From contig NZ_JAQMWP010000007.1 in assembly GCF_030403745.1 (NCBI RefSeq), forward strand, positions 372,001 to 436,000: a stretch of DNA of 64,000 nucleotides. Reading direction: 5' to 3'. A program made the translations under genes and the position numbers. This stretch comes from Streptomyces sp. S.PB5. Its GTDB lineage: Bacteria; Actinomycetota; Actinomycetes; Streptomycetales; Streptomycetaceae. Positions within the stretch are counted from its first letter, which is position 1; every line of letters begins with the position of its first letter. Shown here piece by piece: positions 8,854-17,055 of this stretch. Below the pieces are notes generated by a model. It searched no databases and was not told where the DNA came from. It worked only from the letters and a program-made list of their open reading frames with translations.

Positions 8854-9267
8854 ATGGACATCGACATCGAGCAGCGCACCCAGGCGCGTCTGATCACCGC
8901 CGAGGAGCAGGAGCTGCCCGTTCCCACGACGCTGCGCTACACCTCCGCGGACCCGCTCGCGGTGCACCTCGACTTTCCGCCGGAGGTGTCCCTCGACGGC
9001 GAGGTGGTCAGCTGGACCTTCGCCCGCACCCTGCTGGAGGCGGGCCTGCGCGGTCCGGCGGGCAGCGGGGACGTGCACCTGTGGCCGTGCGGCCGGGCCC
9101 GGACGGTCGTGGAGCTGCACTCGCCGTACGGGCTGGCCCTGCTCCAGTTCGACACCTCCGCGCTGCGCCGCTTCCTGCTGCGCACGTACGCGGTCGTGGC
9201 GGCCGGGCAGGAGGACGTCGGCGCGGAGGTCGAGCGCGGGCTGAGCGCGCTGTTCGGGAACGTCTGA
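8854..9267 (+). CDS. SsgA-like protein (SALP family sporulation/cell division regulator)
   Basis: The 137-residue protein matches the SsgA-like family in length and pattern: LRYTSADPLAVHLDFP, a VSWTFARTLLEAGLRGPAGSGDVHLWPC core and a LLQFDTSALRRFLLRTYAVV C-terminal helix. SALPs are found only in sporulating actinomycetes and guide divisome and peptidoglycan proteins to septa and spores. I cannot tell which SALP (A-G) it is. The ATG at 8854 follows GGAG of CCGGAGTGGAGACC. It is divergent from the membrane-anchored sigma factor, which could act on the shared 187-bp intergenic region. Confidence 0.88.
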   Translation: MDIDIEQRTQARLITAEEQELPVPTTLRYTSADPLAVHLDFPPEVSLDGEVVSWTFARTLLEAGLRGPAGSGDVHLWPCGRARTVVELHSPYGLALLQFDTSALRRFLLRTYAVVAAGQEDVGAEVERGLSALFGNV

Positions 9268-9294
9268 AGGGGGCCGGTCGCAGCCCGTCCCGCT

Positions 9295-9720
9295 TCAGGG
9301 GCGCGAGTCGTCCGGCGTCATGGCTCTGGCCAGTGTCCAGACGGCGACGATGTCGAGCGTCATCACGCTGATCGACCACAGCGGATAGAACGGGATGAAC
9401 ATGAACTGTGTGATCAGGCTGACCGCGCCCAGCGCGGCGCCGGCCCCGGTGCCCCAGCTCTTGCCGAGGAGCACCCCGAGGCCGGCGGCGACGAGCCCGA
9501 TGCCCACGACGATGTGGATCCAGCCCCAGGCGGTCAGGCTGAACTCGTAGGTGTAGTCGGGCGAGCTGAAGATGGTGTCGCGGGTGACGCCGACGACACC
9601 GAGGAGGATGCTGAGCGTCCCGCTCAGTTCCAGTGCCCAGCCGGCGAAGAGGGTGAGGCCTCCGCCCAGGCGTCGTGCGCTCATGTCGGGGTGTCGGACC
9701 CCGCCGGATGTCTGCGCCAT
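9295..9720 (-). CDS. Small four-helix membrane protein (DUF7144-like)
   Basis: The 141-residue protein has four evident hydrophobic helices: FAGWALELSGTLSILLGVVG, WIHIVVGIGLVAAGLGVLLG, TGAGAALGAVSLITQFMFIP and ISVMTLDIVAVWTLARAM. This pattern matches a common actinobacterial membrane protein family of unknown function. The start at 9720 has AAAGG 7 nt upstream. It lies downstream of the baeRF3-type gene on the same strand with a 43-bp gap, so the two may be co-transcribed. No enzymatic motif is visible. Confidence 0.75.
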   Translation of the reverse strand: MAQTSGGVRHPDMSARRLGGGLTLFAGWALELSGTLSILLGVVGVTRDTIFSSPDYTYEFSLTAWGWIHIVVGIGLVAAGLGVLLGKSWGTGAGAALGAVSLITQFMFIPFYPLWSISVMTLDIVAVWTLARAMTPDDSRP

Positions 9721-9763
9721 GTCAGGGCCTTTCCGTGCAGTGTGGTCGTCCCCGAGGTCGGCG

Positions 9764-10864
9764 TCAGTAGCGCAGCACCCCCGCGATCCCCCGGGCGTCG
9801 CCCAGGGTGCCGTCCGGTACGAAGCGGACGTCGGCGCCCGTCTCCAGGCACTGCTCGACGATCTCGTCCACGATGTCCTCGCGGGCGTCGACGTCGTCGC
9901 TCGCGGCCGGGACCAGATGGTCGCCGCCGGCGTCACGCACGGTGATCCGGTAGTTCTCCTCGACGGCGAGCAGCCGGACGCGGCCCTCGCGGGCGTTCTG
10001 CCAGACCTCGTCGACACCGGCCGCGAAGGCCCGGCGGCCGCGTGCCGTCTCGAGTTCGCGGGCCACGGCGGCGGTGTCCTTGCGGGTCTCCGCCTCGTGC
10101 AGCGGCCGCACCGCGTGCCACACCGCGTCCGGGGCGCCGTGGGCGAGGCCGCCGTGCGGGACGTGCACCGCGTTCTTGGTGACCGTGCCGACCTCGTCCA
10201 GGACGGACAGCGCGGCCTGCTCGCCGGTGACGTAGAGCGGTCGTGGCTGATCCCTGAGGATCTTGGCCATCGCGGTGTCGGCGTCGCGCAGGAAGTGACG
10301 CGTGCTCTCGTCCCGGAACGTGCTCGGCATGTCGCCGATCCGCTCCTGGCGCTCGGCGTCGAAGTTCTCGCGGTGGTCCCGGGTGAGGGGGAAGCCCGCG
10401 AGTCGGTCCTCGGCGACACGGTCGGTGCCGCCGTTCCAGAGGGTGGCCCGGTCGGGGGCGACCGACAGGACCCAGAAGGGGCGTTCGGAGGCCTGCGCGG
10501 AGACGAGGTTGCGGGTGAGGAAGGTGTCCGACAGCACGACACGTTCGGGCACGCTGCGGGCGAGCGACCACACCTGGTGCTCACCTGGTGCGGCGAAGAT
10601 GACCAGACCGTCCTCGGCGTGTGCGAGGTCCACCTCGGCGAGGGCCTGGTCGAGCTGGCGGGCGACGTCGATGCGCCGCTCCCGGGGAACCGCGGGATCG
10701 GCTTCCAGCTGTTTCTTGGCCTCGGCCACGACATTGCGCAGCCGGACCGGGTCCTGGGCGTTGTCGGGCTCGCGGCGATGTGTCGGAGTCAGCACGGACA
10801 CCGCCGGATAGGGGCGTGGGCGCCGGAGCTCGGAGAGGGTTGTGGGACTGAGTGCGTGCTCCAT
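9764..10864 (-). CDS. baeRF3-family protein (release-factor-like, eRF1/Pelota-related fold)
   Basis: The 366-residue protein resembles bacterial archaeo-eukaryotic release factor family 3: VSVLTPTHRREPDNAQDPVRL at the start, LVIFAAPGEHQVW, PFWVLSVAPDRATLWNGG, and a C-terminal region with LLAVEENYRITV and a final EQCLETGADVRFVPDGTLG segment typical of L7Ae-like domains. These proteins are proposed to act on stalled or hibernating ribosomes. The ATG at 10864 is preferred over 10930. Neither has a Shine-Dalgarno, but TATCGT lies 6 bp before the 10864 ATG, fitting a leaderless mRNA. The divergent neighbour is the arginine/ornithine antiporter, so both may respond to oxygen or energy stress. Confidence 0.75.
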   Translation of the reverse strand: MEHALSPTTLSELRRPRPYPAVSVLTPTHRREPDNAQDPVRLRNVVAEAKKQLEADPAVPRERRIDVARQLDQALAEVDLAHAEDGLVIFAAPGEHQVWSLARSVPERVVLSDTFLTRNLVSAQASERPFWVLSVAPDRATLWNGGTDRVAEDRLAGFPLTRDHRENFDAERQERIGDMPSTFRDESTRHFLRDADTAMAKILRDQPRPLYVTGEQAALSVLDEVGTVTKNAVHVPHGGLAHGAPDAVWHAVRPLHEAETRKDTAAVARELETARGRRAFAAGVDEVWQNAREGRVRLLAVEENYRITVRDAGGDHLVPAASDDVDAREDIVDEIVEQCLETGADVRFVPDGTLGDARGIAGVLRY

Positions 10865-10976
10865 ATCAGCACGATAGGACTGATTGCCGGAGAGGGCATT
10901 AGGGGCAAGGAAGTCAGGCAATCGGGACATTTCGCTGTTAGCGTCGCTTGGGTCTCCTCATGACGGTAGGTCTCCG

Positions 10977-12395
10977 ATGAGTCAGGCCGACACCAAGACC
11001 CAGTCGCCCCCCGCCGCGAAGCTGTCCCTGCCGACGCTGACCACCATGGTGGTCGGCTCGATGGTCGGCGCCGGTGTGTTCTCCCTGCCGCGGCGGTTCG
11101 CGCAGGAGACCGGGGTGGCCGGTGCGCTCATCGCCTGGGCCGTGGCCGGCACCGGCATGCTGATGCTCGCCTTCGTCTTCCAGACGCTCGCGGTGCGCAG
11201 GCCCGATCTCGACGCGGGCGTCTACGCCTACGCGAAAGCCGGATTCGGCGAATACCTGGGTTTCTTCTCGGCGTTCGGCTACTGGGCGAGCGCGTGCGTC
11301 GGCAACGTGACGTACTGGGTGCTCATCATGTCGACGATCGGCGCGATCGCCCCCGCGCTGGGCGACGGCGACACGGCCCTCGCGGTGGTGCTGTCCTCGG
11401 TCGGGCTCTGGCTGTTCTTCGCGCTGATCAGCCGGGGAGTGAAGGAGGCGGCGGCGATCAACCGCATCGTCACGGTCGCCAAGGTCGTGCCGATCATCGT
11501 CTTCGTCATCCTGGCGCTCTTCTATCTCGAACCGAGCGTCTTCGCCGGCAACTTCGGCGGCGCGGACTACGCGGGCTCACTGTTCAACCAGGTCAAGGGC
11601 ACCATGCTGGCCACGGTGTTCGTGTTCCTCGGCGTCGAGGGCGCGAGCGTCTACTCCCGGCACGCGCGGCGTCGTGAGGACGTGGGCCGGGCCACGATCC
11701 TCGGCTTCGTGAGCGTCTTCGCGATCTTCGCGTCGGTGACGATCGTGTCGTACGGCCTCATGCCCATGGAGGAGATCGCCGAACTGCGCCAGCCCTCCAT
11801 GGCGGAGGTGCTGGAGCACGCGGTCGGCACCTGGGGCAAGGTCTTCGTCAGTGTCGGTCTGATCGTCTCCGTCCTCGGCGCCTATCTGGCCTGGACGTTG
11901 ATGGCGGCCGAGGTGCTGTACGTGGCCGCCAAGGACGACGACATGCCCCGCTTCCTCAAGCGCGCCACGGCGGCCGACGTGCCCGTGCCGGCGCTCGTGA
12001 TGTCCACGGTGCTCAGCCAGATCGTCCTCGTCGTCACCCTGTTCTCCGACGACGCCTTCAACTTCGCCCTCGACCTGACCAGTGCGCTGACGCTGATCCC
12101 GTTCCTGCTGGCCGCGGGCTTCGCGGTGAAGATCGGACGGGGCGGTCCACTGGGCCAGTTGGCGATCGCCGTCATCGCCACGCTCTACACCGCGTTCCTC
12201 ATCTACGCGGCGGGCCTGAAGTTCGTGCTCGTCTCCTTCATCATCTACGCCCCCGCCACCGTGCTGTTCGTGATGGCGCGCAGGGAACAGGGCCGACGCC
12301 TGTTCTCGCCGAGCGAATTGGTCATCCTCGCCGTGTCGGTGGCCGGCGCGGTCCTCGGCATCGTGGCCCTGGCAGTGGGCTGGATCAGCCTGTGA
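10977..12395 (+). CDS. arcD: Arginine/ornithine antiporter (ArcD-type APC transporter)
   Basis: The 472-residue protein is an amino-acid/polyamine antiporter with about 12 hydrophobic segments. The N terminus carries the family signature LTTMVVGSMVGAGVFSLPRR in the first helix. It should exchange external arginine for internal ornithine in the arginine deiminase pathway. The ATG at 10977 is chosen because GGTAGG precedes it by 6 nt; an upstream in-frame start would run into the divergent promoter. The arginine deiminase gene follows after 18 bp, which makes an operon and supports the substrate call. Confidence 0.85.
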   Translation: MSQADTKTQSPPAAKLSLPTLTTMVVGSMVGAGVFSLPRRFAQETGVAGALIAWAVAGTGMLMLAFVFQTLAVRRPDLDAGVYAYAKAGFGEYLGFFSAFGYWASACVGNVTYWVLIMSTIGAIAPALGDGDTALAVVLSSVGLWLFFALISRGVKEAAAINRIVTVAKVVPIIVFVILALFYLEPSVFAGNFGGADYAGSLFNQVKGTMLATVFVFLGVEGASVYSRHARRREDVGRATILGFVSVFAIFASVTIVSYGLMPMEEIAELRQPSMAEVLEHAVGTWGKVFVSVGLIVSVLGAYLAWTLMAAEVLYVAAKDDDMPRFLKRATAADVPVPALVMSTVLSQIVLVVTLFSDDAFNFALDLTSALTLIPFLLAAGFAVKIGRGGPLGQLAIAVIATLYTAFLIYAAGLKFVLVSFIIYAPATVLFVMARREQGRRLFSPSELVILAVSVAGAVLGIVALAVGWISL

Positions 12396-12413
12396 CGTCC
12401 CGGAAGGTGCACC

Positions 12414-13676
12414 GTGACCAGTAGCCAAGACACCACCCGTCCCGCGTACGGCGTCCACTCCGAGGTCGGCAGACTGCGCAAGGTGCTGGTCTGTGCCCCC
12501 GGGCTCGCCCACCGCAGGCTCACCCCAACCAACTCCGACGACCTGCTCTTCGACGACGTCATGTGGGTGGAGAACGCCCAGCGCGACCACGCCGACTTCG
12601 TCAACAAACTCCGTGAACGCGACGTCGAGGTCGTGGAGTTGCACGATCTGCTCGCCCAGACCATGGCGGTGCCGGGCGCCCGGGACTGGCTCCTGGACCG
12701 GAAGATCGTCGCCAACGAGGTCGGCCTCGGCCTCGTCGACAGCACCCGTACCTATCTGGAGTCCCTGGAACCGGAGCGGCTGGCCAGGTATCTGATCGGC
12801 GGCCTGGCGACGACCGACCTGCCCGAGGACCACCGCACCCCCTACATCGAACTCGCCCGCGAATCGACCGGCGTACGCGAGTACTTGATGCCGCCGCTGC
12901 CCAACACCCTCTACACCCGCGACACCACGTGCTGGCTCTACGGCGGCCTCACCCTCAACCCGCTCTACTGGCCCGCCCGGCACGACGAGACGCTGCTGAT
13001 GAAGGCGGTCTACAGCTTCCACCCCGACTTCGCGGGCTCCACCGTCTGGTGGGGCGACCCCGAACTGGACTGGGGACAGGCGACGTTCGAGGGCGGCGAC
13101 ATCATGCCCGTCGGCAACGGCGTCGTCCTGATGGGCATGAGCGAGCGCACCTCGCGCCAGGCGATCACCCAGGTGGCCGCAGCGCTCTTCAAGAACGGTG
13201 CCGCCGAGCACGTCGTCGTCGCCGGGATGCCGAAGCTGCGGTCCGCGATGCACCTCGACACGGTGTTCACCTTCGCCGACCGCGACCTGGTCACGCTCTA
13301 CCCGGCCATCATGGACGCTGTCCACACCTTCTCCCTGCGCCCCAGCGACAAGGCGCCCGGCGTCGAACTCGTCGACGAGGGTTCGACCCCGTTCGTGGAC
13401 GTCGTCGCCAAGGCGCTGGGGCTGCCCGGTCTGCGGGTCGTGGAGACCGGCGGAGACGTCTACGCCTCCGAGCGCCAGCAGTGGGACAGCGGCAACAACG
13501 CGGTCGCCCTGGAACCCGGCGTGGTGTTCACCTACGACCGCAACACCCAGACCAACACGCTGCTGCGCAAGGCCGGTATCGAGGTCATCACCATCGTCGG
13601 CGCCGAACTCGGCCGAGGGCGCGGCGGCGGGCACTGTATGACATGCCCGATCGTGCGTGACTCGGTGGAGTTCTGA
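12414..13676 (+). CDS. arcA: Arginine deiminase
   Basis: The 420-residue enzyme hydrolyses L-arginine to citrulline and ammonia, the first step of the ATP-yielding arginine deiminase pathway. Visible family motifs are GRLRKVLVCAPG near the start, the FEGGDIMPVGNGVVLMGMSERTS region, the MHLDTVFTFAD segment with a catalytic His, and the C-terminal GGGHCMTCPIVRD with the nucleophilic Cys at about 408. The GTG start has GGAAGG upstream. It is the last gene of an arcD-arcA unit; no arcB or arcC is nearby, so downstream steps must be encoded elsewhere or citrulline is exported. Confidence 0.93.
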   Translation: MTSSQDTTRPAYGVHSEVGRLRKVLVCAPGLAHRRLTPTNSDDLLFDDVMWVENAQRDHADFVNKLRERDVEVVELHDLLAQTMAVPGARDWLLDRKIVANEVGLGLVDSTRTYLESLEPERLARYLIGGLATTDLPEDHRTPYIELARESTGVREYLMPPLPNTLYTRDTTCWLYGGLTLNPLYWPARHDETLLMKAVYSFHPDFAGSTVWWGDPELDWGQATFEGGDIMPVGNGVVLMGMSERTSRQAITQVAAALFKNGAAEHVVVAGMPKLRSAMHLDTVFTFADRDLVTLYPAIMDAVHTFSLRPSDKAPGVELVDEGSTPFVDVVAKALGLPGLRVVETGGDVYASERQQWDSGNNAVALEPGVVFTYDRNTQTNTLLRKAGIEVITIVGAELGRGRGGGHCMTCPIVRDSVEF

Positions 13677-13677
13677 C

Positions 13678-14109
13678 CTAGCCCCTGCCGCCGGGAGAGC
13701 CCGCCGAGTCGATCACCGCGATGTTGCCCTGCGCCACCGCGCACAGGGTCTGCGTGCCGGAGGTGTCGACCGTGCTCACCTCGCAGCGGCTGACGACCCG
13801 GGTGCGGCCGGCCCGTACCACCTCGGCGTGTGCGCGCAGGATCTCGCCCGTCGCCGGGCGCAGATAGTCGATGGTGAACCCGGAGGTGATCAGCCCCGGG
13901 CCCACGACCGTGGCCGCGGCGAGCGTCAGGGTGTTGTCGGCCGCGTAGGAGACCACGCCGCCGTGGACGAAGCCGTACTGCTGGAGCAGCTCCTGCCGGA
14001 TGTCCACTTCGAGTGTGGCCTCGCCGTTTCCGAACTCCGTCAGACGGGCGCCCAGCAGCCTGCTGAAGGGCTGCTCCGCGAGGGCCTTCCGTGCGAGTTC
14101 GAGATCCAT
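13678..14109 (-). CDS. PaaI-family hotdog thioesterase
   Basis: The 143-residue protein is a single hotdog-fold acyl-CoA thioesterase. It shows QQYGFVHGGVVSYAADNT, the family helix with His-Gly-Gly, then TIDYLRPA and GRTRVVSRCEV. The ATG at 14109 has AGGTGG 8 nt upstream; another ATG at 14130 would place the start right beside a palindrome. It is divergent from a MarR gene and very probably controlled by it. The natural acyl-CoA is unknown. It ends 2 bp from the convergent arcA stop codon. Confidence 0.85.
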   Translation of the reverse strand: MDLELARKALAEQPFSRLLGARLTEFGNGEATLEVDIRQELLQQYGFVHGGVVSYAADNTLTLAAATVVGPGLITSGFTIDYLRPATGEILRAHAEVVRAGRTRVVSRCEVSTVDTSGTQTLCAVAQGNIAVIDSAGSPGGRG

Positions 14110-14130
14110 CGGCGCAGCCACCTCTCGCAT

Positions 14131-14150
14131 TCACTTCACTAGTGAAGTGA
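14131..14150. promoter_or_regulatory. Perfect 20-bp palindrome, likely MarR operator
   Basis: TCACTTCACT at 14131-14140 is followed immediately by its exact reverse complement (14141-14150). It sits between the thioesterase and MarR genes, 21 bp before the thioesterase ATG and 38 bp before the MarR ATG. Uninterrupted dyads of this size in a MarR divergent promoter are typical autoregulatory operators. Confidence 0.75.
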
Positions 14151-14188
14151 GGGTGGCGCGGCTCGGTGCGGTCTGTCAAGATCGGCCC

Positions 14189-14614
14189 ATGACCGAGCCG
14201 GATCAGCGTCTGTACTACCTGTTGCAGCGGGCGGCGCATCGTCTGCGCACCACGCTGGACCGGCGCTGCCTCGCCGCGGCCGGTGTCACCACCGCCCAGC
14301 TCGGTGCGCTGTTCGCCGTACAGGACAGCCCCGGCATCACCCAGCAGGAGCTCGCCCGGACCCTCGGTCTGCGGGAGTCGGCCGTGACCGGGCTGGTCGG
14401 GCGCCTCACCATGGCAGGGCTGGTGTCGCGGCAGGCGCATCCGCTGCAACACCGGGCCGTGGTCCTGGAGTTGACGTCGGCGGGGGAGGCGGCGCTGAAG
14501 GCGGCGCAGCCGGAGATCGACCGCTTCAACGCGGATGTGCGCGACCTCCTCGGCGACGACGGCTTCGACGGGACGGCGACGGCTCTGAAGCGGCTCGCGT
14601 ACTGGGAGGTCTGA
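14189..14614 (+). CDS. MarR-family transcriptional regulator
   Basis: The 141-residue protein contains a winged helix: AQLGALFAVQDSPGITQQELARTLGLRES (recognition helix following), then a wing with HPLQHRAVVLELTSAGEAAL. MarR proteins bind palindromes as dimers and are released by small ligands, often phenolic or acyl compounds. It is divergent from the thioesterase gene, with a perfect palindrome between, so the pair is probably one regulated unit plus autoregulator. The ATG at 14189 gives the normal MarR N terminus with a coiled helix before the wHTH. Confidence 0.9.
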   Translation: MTEPDQRLYYLLQRAAHRLRTTLDRRCLAAAGVTTAQLGALFAVQDSPGITQQELARTLGLRESAVTGLVGRLTMAGLVSRQAHPLQHRAVVLELTSAGEAALKAAQPEIDRFNADVRDLLGDDGFDGTATALKRLAYWEV

Positions 14615-14648
14615 CCCGCAAGACCCGAGGGCCGTCAGGCGGGCGGGT

Positions 14649-15140
14649 TCAGTCGATGCCCAGCGCCCTGTCCCCGGCGGTCGCCGACGGCTGCCACCAG
14701 CTCGTCACCGGCTCCCAGACCCGGATCGCGTCCTCCGTCCCGAGCTCGGCGGCCGCGAAGGCGCGGCCTCGGTGGGCGGGGTCGGCGGAGACGGCGAGGG
14801 CTCCGACGCGGCGGGCCTCGGGGTCCATGGGGTCGGCGACGGTGCGGACGGTCGCATACGCGGTGCCGCCCGGGCCGAGGCGGTAGCGCCCCGTCGCGCC
14901 CTTCGGCACCGGGAGCGCCGAACCGTCGAGGTTCTCGAAGGTCACGCCGGGAGCCCGGCTCACCGTGCAGGCGCGGCCCTCGCGGTTGGTCACGCTGACC
15001 CGGACCACGGCGGGACCGTCGGCCGACGCCCGCAGCGCGAGCCCCTGCTCCCGGCAAGCGGGGGCCGGGATCGTGGCGGCGGTGGCCTGGCTCGCCGGGA
15101 CGGCCAGGAACAGGGCGGCGGCGACGGCGATCGACCTCAC
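14649..15140 (-). CDS. Secreted DUF4232-type protein
   Basis: The 163-residue protein starts with GTG at 15140 and has a clear signal peptide (VRSIAVAAALFLAVPASQATA). The mature part resembles DUF4232: ACREQGLALRASADGPAVV, VTNREGRACTVSRAPGVTFENLDG and a final Trp-rich segment. One Cys pair (in ACRE and RACT) could form a disulphide. Function is unknown. Its start overlaps the stop of the upstream peptidase gene (GTGA, 4 bp), so translation is coupled. Confidence 0.7.
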   Translation of the reverse strand: MRSIAVAAALFLAVPASQATAATIPAPACREQGLALRASADGPAVVRVSVTNREGRACTVSRAPGVTFENLDGSALPVPKGATGRYRLGPGGTAYATVRTVADPMDPEARRVGALAVSADPAHRGRAFAAAELGTEDAIRVWEPVTSWWQPSATAGDRALGID

Positions 15141-16768
15141 CGGTCGTCCTCCTCCGGCCCGCACGAACTCCCGCTCGGCGGCAGCGAGCCGTACAGCAGG
15201 AAGGCGTCGACCTTGCGCTGGACGCACCTGGAGGAGGTGTATCCGGTGTGCCCGTCGCCCTTGTTGTCGAGCACGACCGCCGAGTCGCCGAGCCGCTTAG
15301 CGGTCTCCACGGTCCAGCGGTACGGCGTCGCCGGGTCGCCGCGGGTGCCGACCAGGAGCATCTTCGGGGTGTCGACGTCCCGTACCTCCTCGCGGATGTA
15401 GTCGGTGCCCTTGGGGCGGCCGTAGCAGGTCAGCACCTCGGTGAGCCGGTAGCGGCCGAAGACGGGGGAGGCCTCCTCGTACTCGGTGCGCAGCCGGCCG
15501 AGGTCGCGGGCGATCGCGTCGGCGGTGGGGCGGTCCGGGTCGTCGGCGCAGTTGATCGCCATCAGGGCCGCCGGGAGGTTGTCCAGCGGGACCTCGTCCT
15601 CGTCGGCGAGACCGGCGTGCGTGCCCGGGTCGTCGGTTTCCGCGCCTTCCGTCCGCGCCCCTTCCGTCTTCGCGCCGGTGGTCTTCGGACGGTCCGGCTC
15701 CGCGCGGTGCGGGAGCGCCGTCCCGCCCGACGCGAACGCCTCGATGCCCCGCGTGTCGCCGTCCTCGACGAGTTGGGCGACGGCCCGCTCCAGCAGCGGC
15801 CACAGCTCCCTGCTGTACAGGGCCTGCCCGATGGCGCCCACGAGGTCCTGGCCGGAGAAGGTGTCGCCCCAGTCGGTCGGCACCGGATCCTCGTCGAGGG
15901 AGTCGACGAGCCGTACGACCTGCTCCCGGGCCTTGCGTGAGTCCTGGCCGAAGGGGCACGCGATGTCCTCGGTGCACCAGTCGACGAAGTCGTCCAGTGC
16001 GGTCTGCTGCCCCTCGGCGCCCACCCTGCTCTGCTCGGTCAGCGGCTCGGTCAGGGTGTCCACCCCGTCGAGCACCAACCGGCCCACCTTCTCGGGGAAT
16101 TGGGCCGCGTACACCGCGCCCAGCCGGGTTCCGTAGGAGAAGCCGAGGTAGTTGAGCTTCCTGTCGCCCAGCGCCGCACGCATGATGTCCATGTCCCGGG
16201 AGGCGTTGACCGTGCCGATGTGGGGGAGCACGGGACCGGAGTGCTCGGCACAGGCGGCGGCCACTCGCCGCAACTGCCTCAGCAGTGCCCGCGGATCGTC
16301 CCCGTCCTCCGTCGCCGCCAGCGCCTCGTCGGTGCCGTCCCCGCAGCTGACCGGTGAGGACCGGCCGACGCCGCGCGGATCGAAGGACACCACGTCGTAG
16401 CCCTTGGCCAGGCCCATGAACCCGTCGCCGTCGGCCGCCAGTTCACCCACTCCGGCGGCGCCGGGACCGCCGAAGTTCAGCAACACAGAACCTCTCGGCT
16501 TCCCGTACGACCGATAGCGTGCGAGCGCCAGATCGAGGGTTCCCGAGGACGGTTTCGCGTAGTCGAGGGGGACGGTGACCTTGCCGCACTGGAGGTCCGT
16601 GGCCGCGTCCATGCCCCGGCATCCCGACCATGTGACCTTCTGCTCGTAGAACCGCGACAGCTCGGAGCGGTCGCGGTCCGCCGCTGTCGTGGGCAGCGCC
16701 CCGACCAGCAGAGCCAGGCCGACCGCCGCAGTGATCACACAGCGCCGCTTCGACAGCTTGGCCAGCAT
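15137..16768 (-). CDS. Secreted alpha/beta hydrolase, tripeptidyl aminopeptidase family
   Basis: The 543-residue protein has a signal peptide at residues 1-30 (KRRCVITAAVGLALLVGALP). The alpha/beta-hydrolase core shows the oxyanion segment LNFGGPGAAG, FDPRGVGRSSPVSC, the nucleophile elbow LGFSYGTRLG (Ser211) and C-terminal LLVGTRGDPATP (Asp) and DGHTGYTSSRC (His), the last part being the TAP-like C-terminal domain. Such enzymes release tripeptides from the N terminus of peptides outside the cell. ATG 16768 is chosen over 16780 because GGAGG lies 5 nt before it. It forms an operon with the DUF4232 gene. Confidence 0.9.
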   Translation of the reverse strand: MLAKLSKRRCVITAAVGLALLVGALPTTAADRDRSELSRFYEQKVTWSGCRGMDAATDLQCGKVTVPLDYAKPSSGTLDLALARYRSYGKPRGSVLLNFGGPGAAGVGELAADGDGFMGLAKGYDVVSFDPRGVGRSSPVSCGDGTDEALAATEDGDDPRALLRQLRRVAAACAEHSGPVLPHIGTVNASRDMDIMRAALGDRKLNYLGFSYGTRLGAVYAAQFPEKVGRLVLDGVDTLTEPLTEQSRVGAEGQQTALDDFVDWCTEDIACPFGQDSRKAREQVVRLVDSLDEDPVPTDWGDTFSGQDLVGAIGQALYSRELWPLLERAVAQLVEDGDTRGIEAFASGGTALPHRAEPDRPKTTGAKTEGARTEGAETDDPGTHAGLADEDEVPLDNLPAALMAINCADDPDRPTADAIARDLGRLRTEYEEASPVFGRYRLTEVLTCYGRPKGTDYIREEVRDVDTPKMLLVGTRGDPATPYRWTVETAKRLGDSAVVLDNKGDGHTGYTSSRCVQRKVDAFLLYGSLPPSGSSCGPEEDDR

Positions 16769-17055
16769 CGATGCCTCCATGCGGGGCGCGATCACAGCGC
16801 CCTCGATCACGATAAGCGGCCCCTGCGGGCGCCGCCTCCGGACGGGCGCGACCGCGGGGACTGCCTTACCCTGCGCCCCTCCCGTGTCACACCTGAGCCG
16901 CTCCATACGCACGCATTCGACGGTTTTACGACTAGTTCGATAACCGTGACGCTCGATGGGGTGAAAGGCTGATAAGCCATAACTCGGATGGTTCGCCTGC
17001 GTTTTATGCGGTGCGGGTGAGTGCCCGCGAACCAAGTCTGGAAGGCAGGGAACCT

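Noticed and set aside
9295..10734. Single 479-codon frame that includes the small membrane protein
   Set aside because: The first two thirds are an out-of-frame shadow of the baeRF3 gene; only the part from 9720 has a ribosome site and protein-like sequence.
10882..10923. 7-bp dyad GATTGCC/GGCAATC with 28-bp spacing in the arcD promoter region
   Set aside because: Arms are short and far apart; without comparative data this is not distinguishable from chance.
11577..13634. 685-codon open frame on the minus strand
   Set aside because: Antisense to arcD-arcA; Asp/Glu/His-rich composition without recognisable domain.
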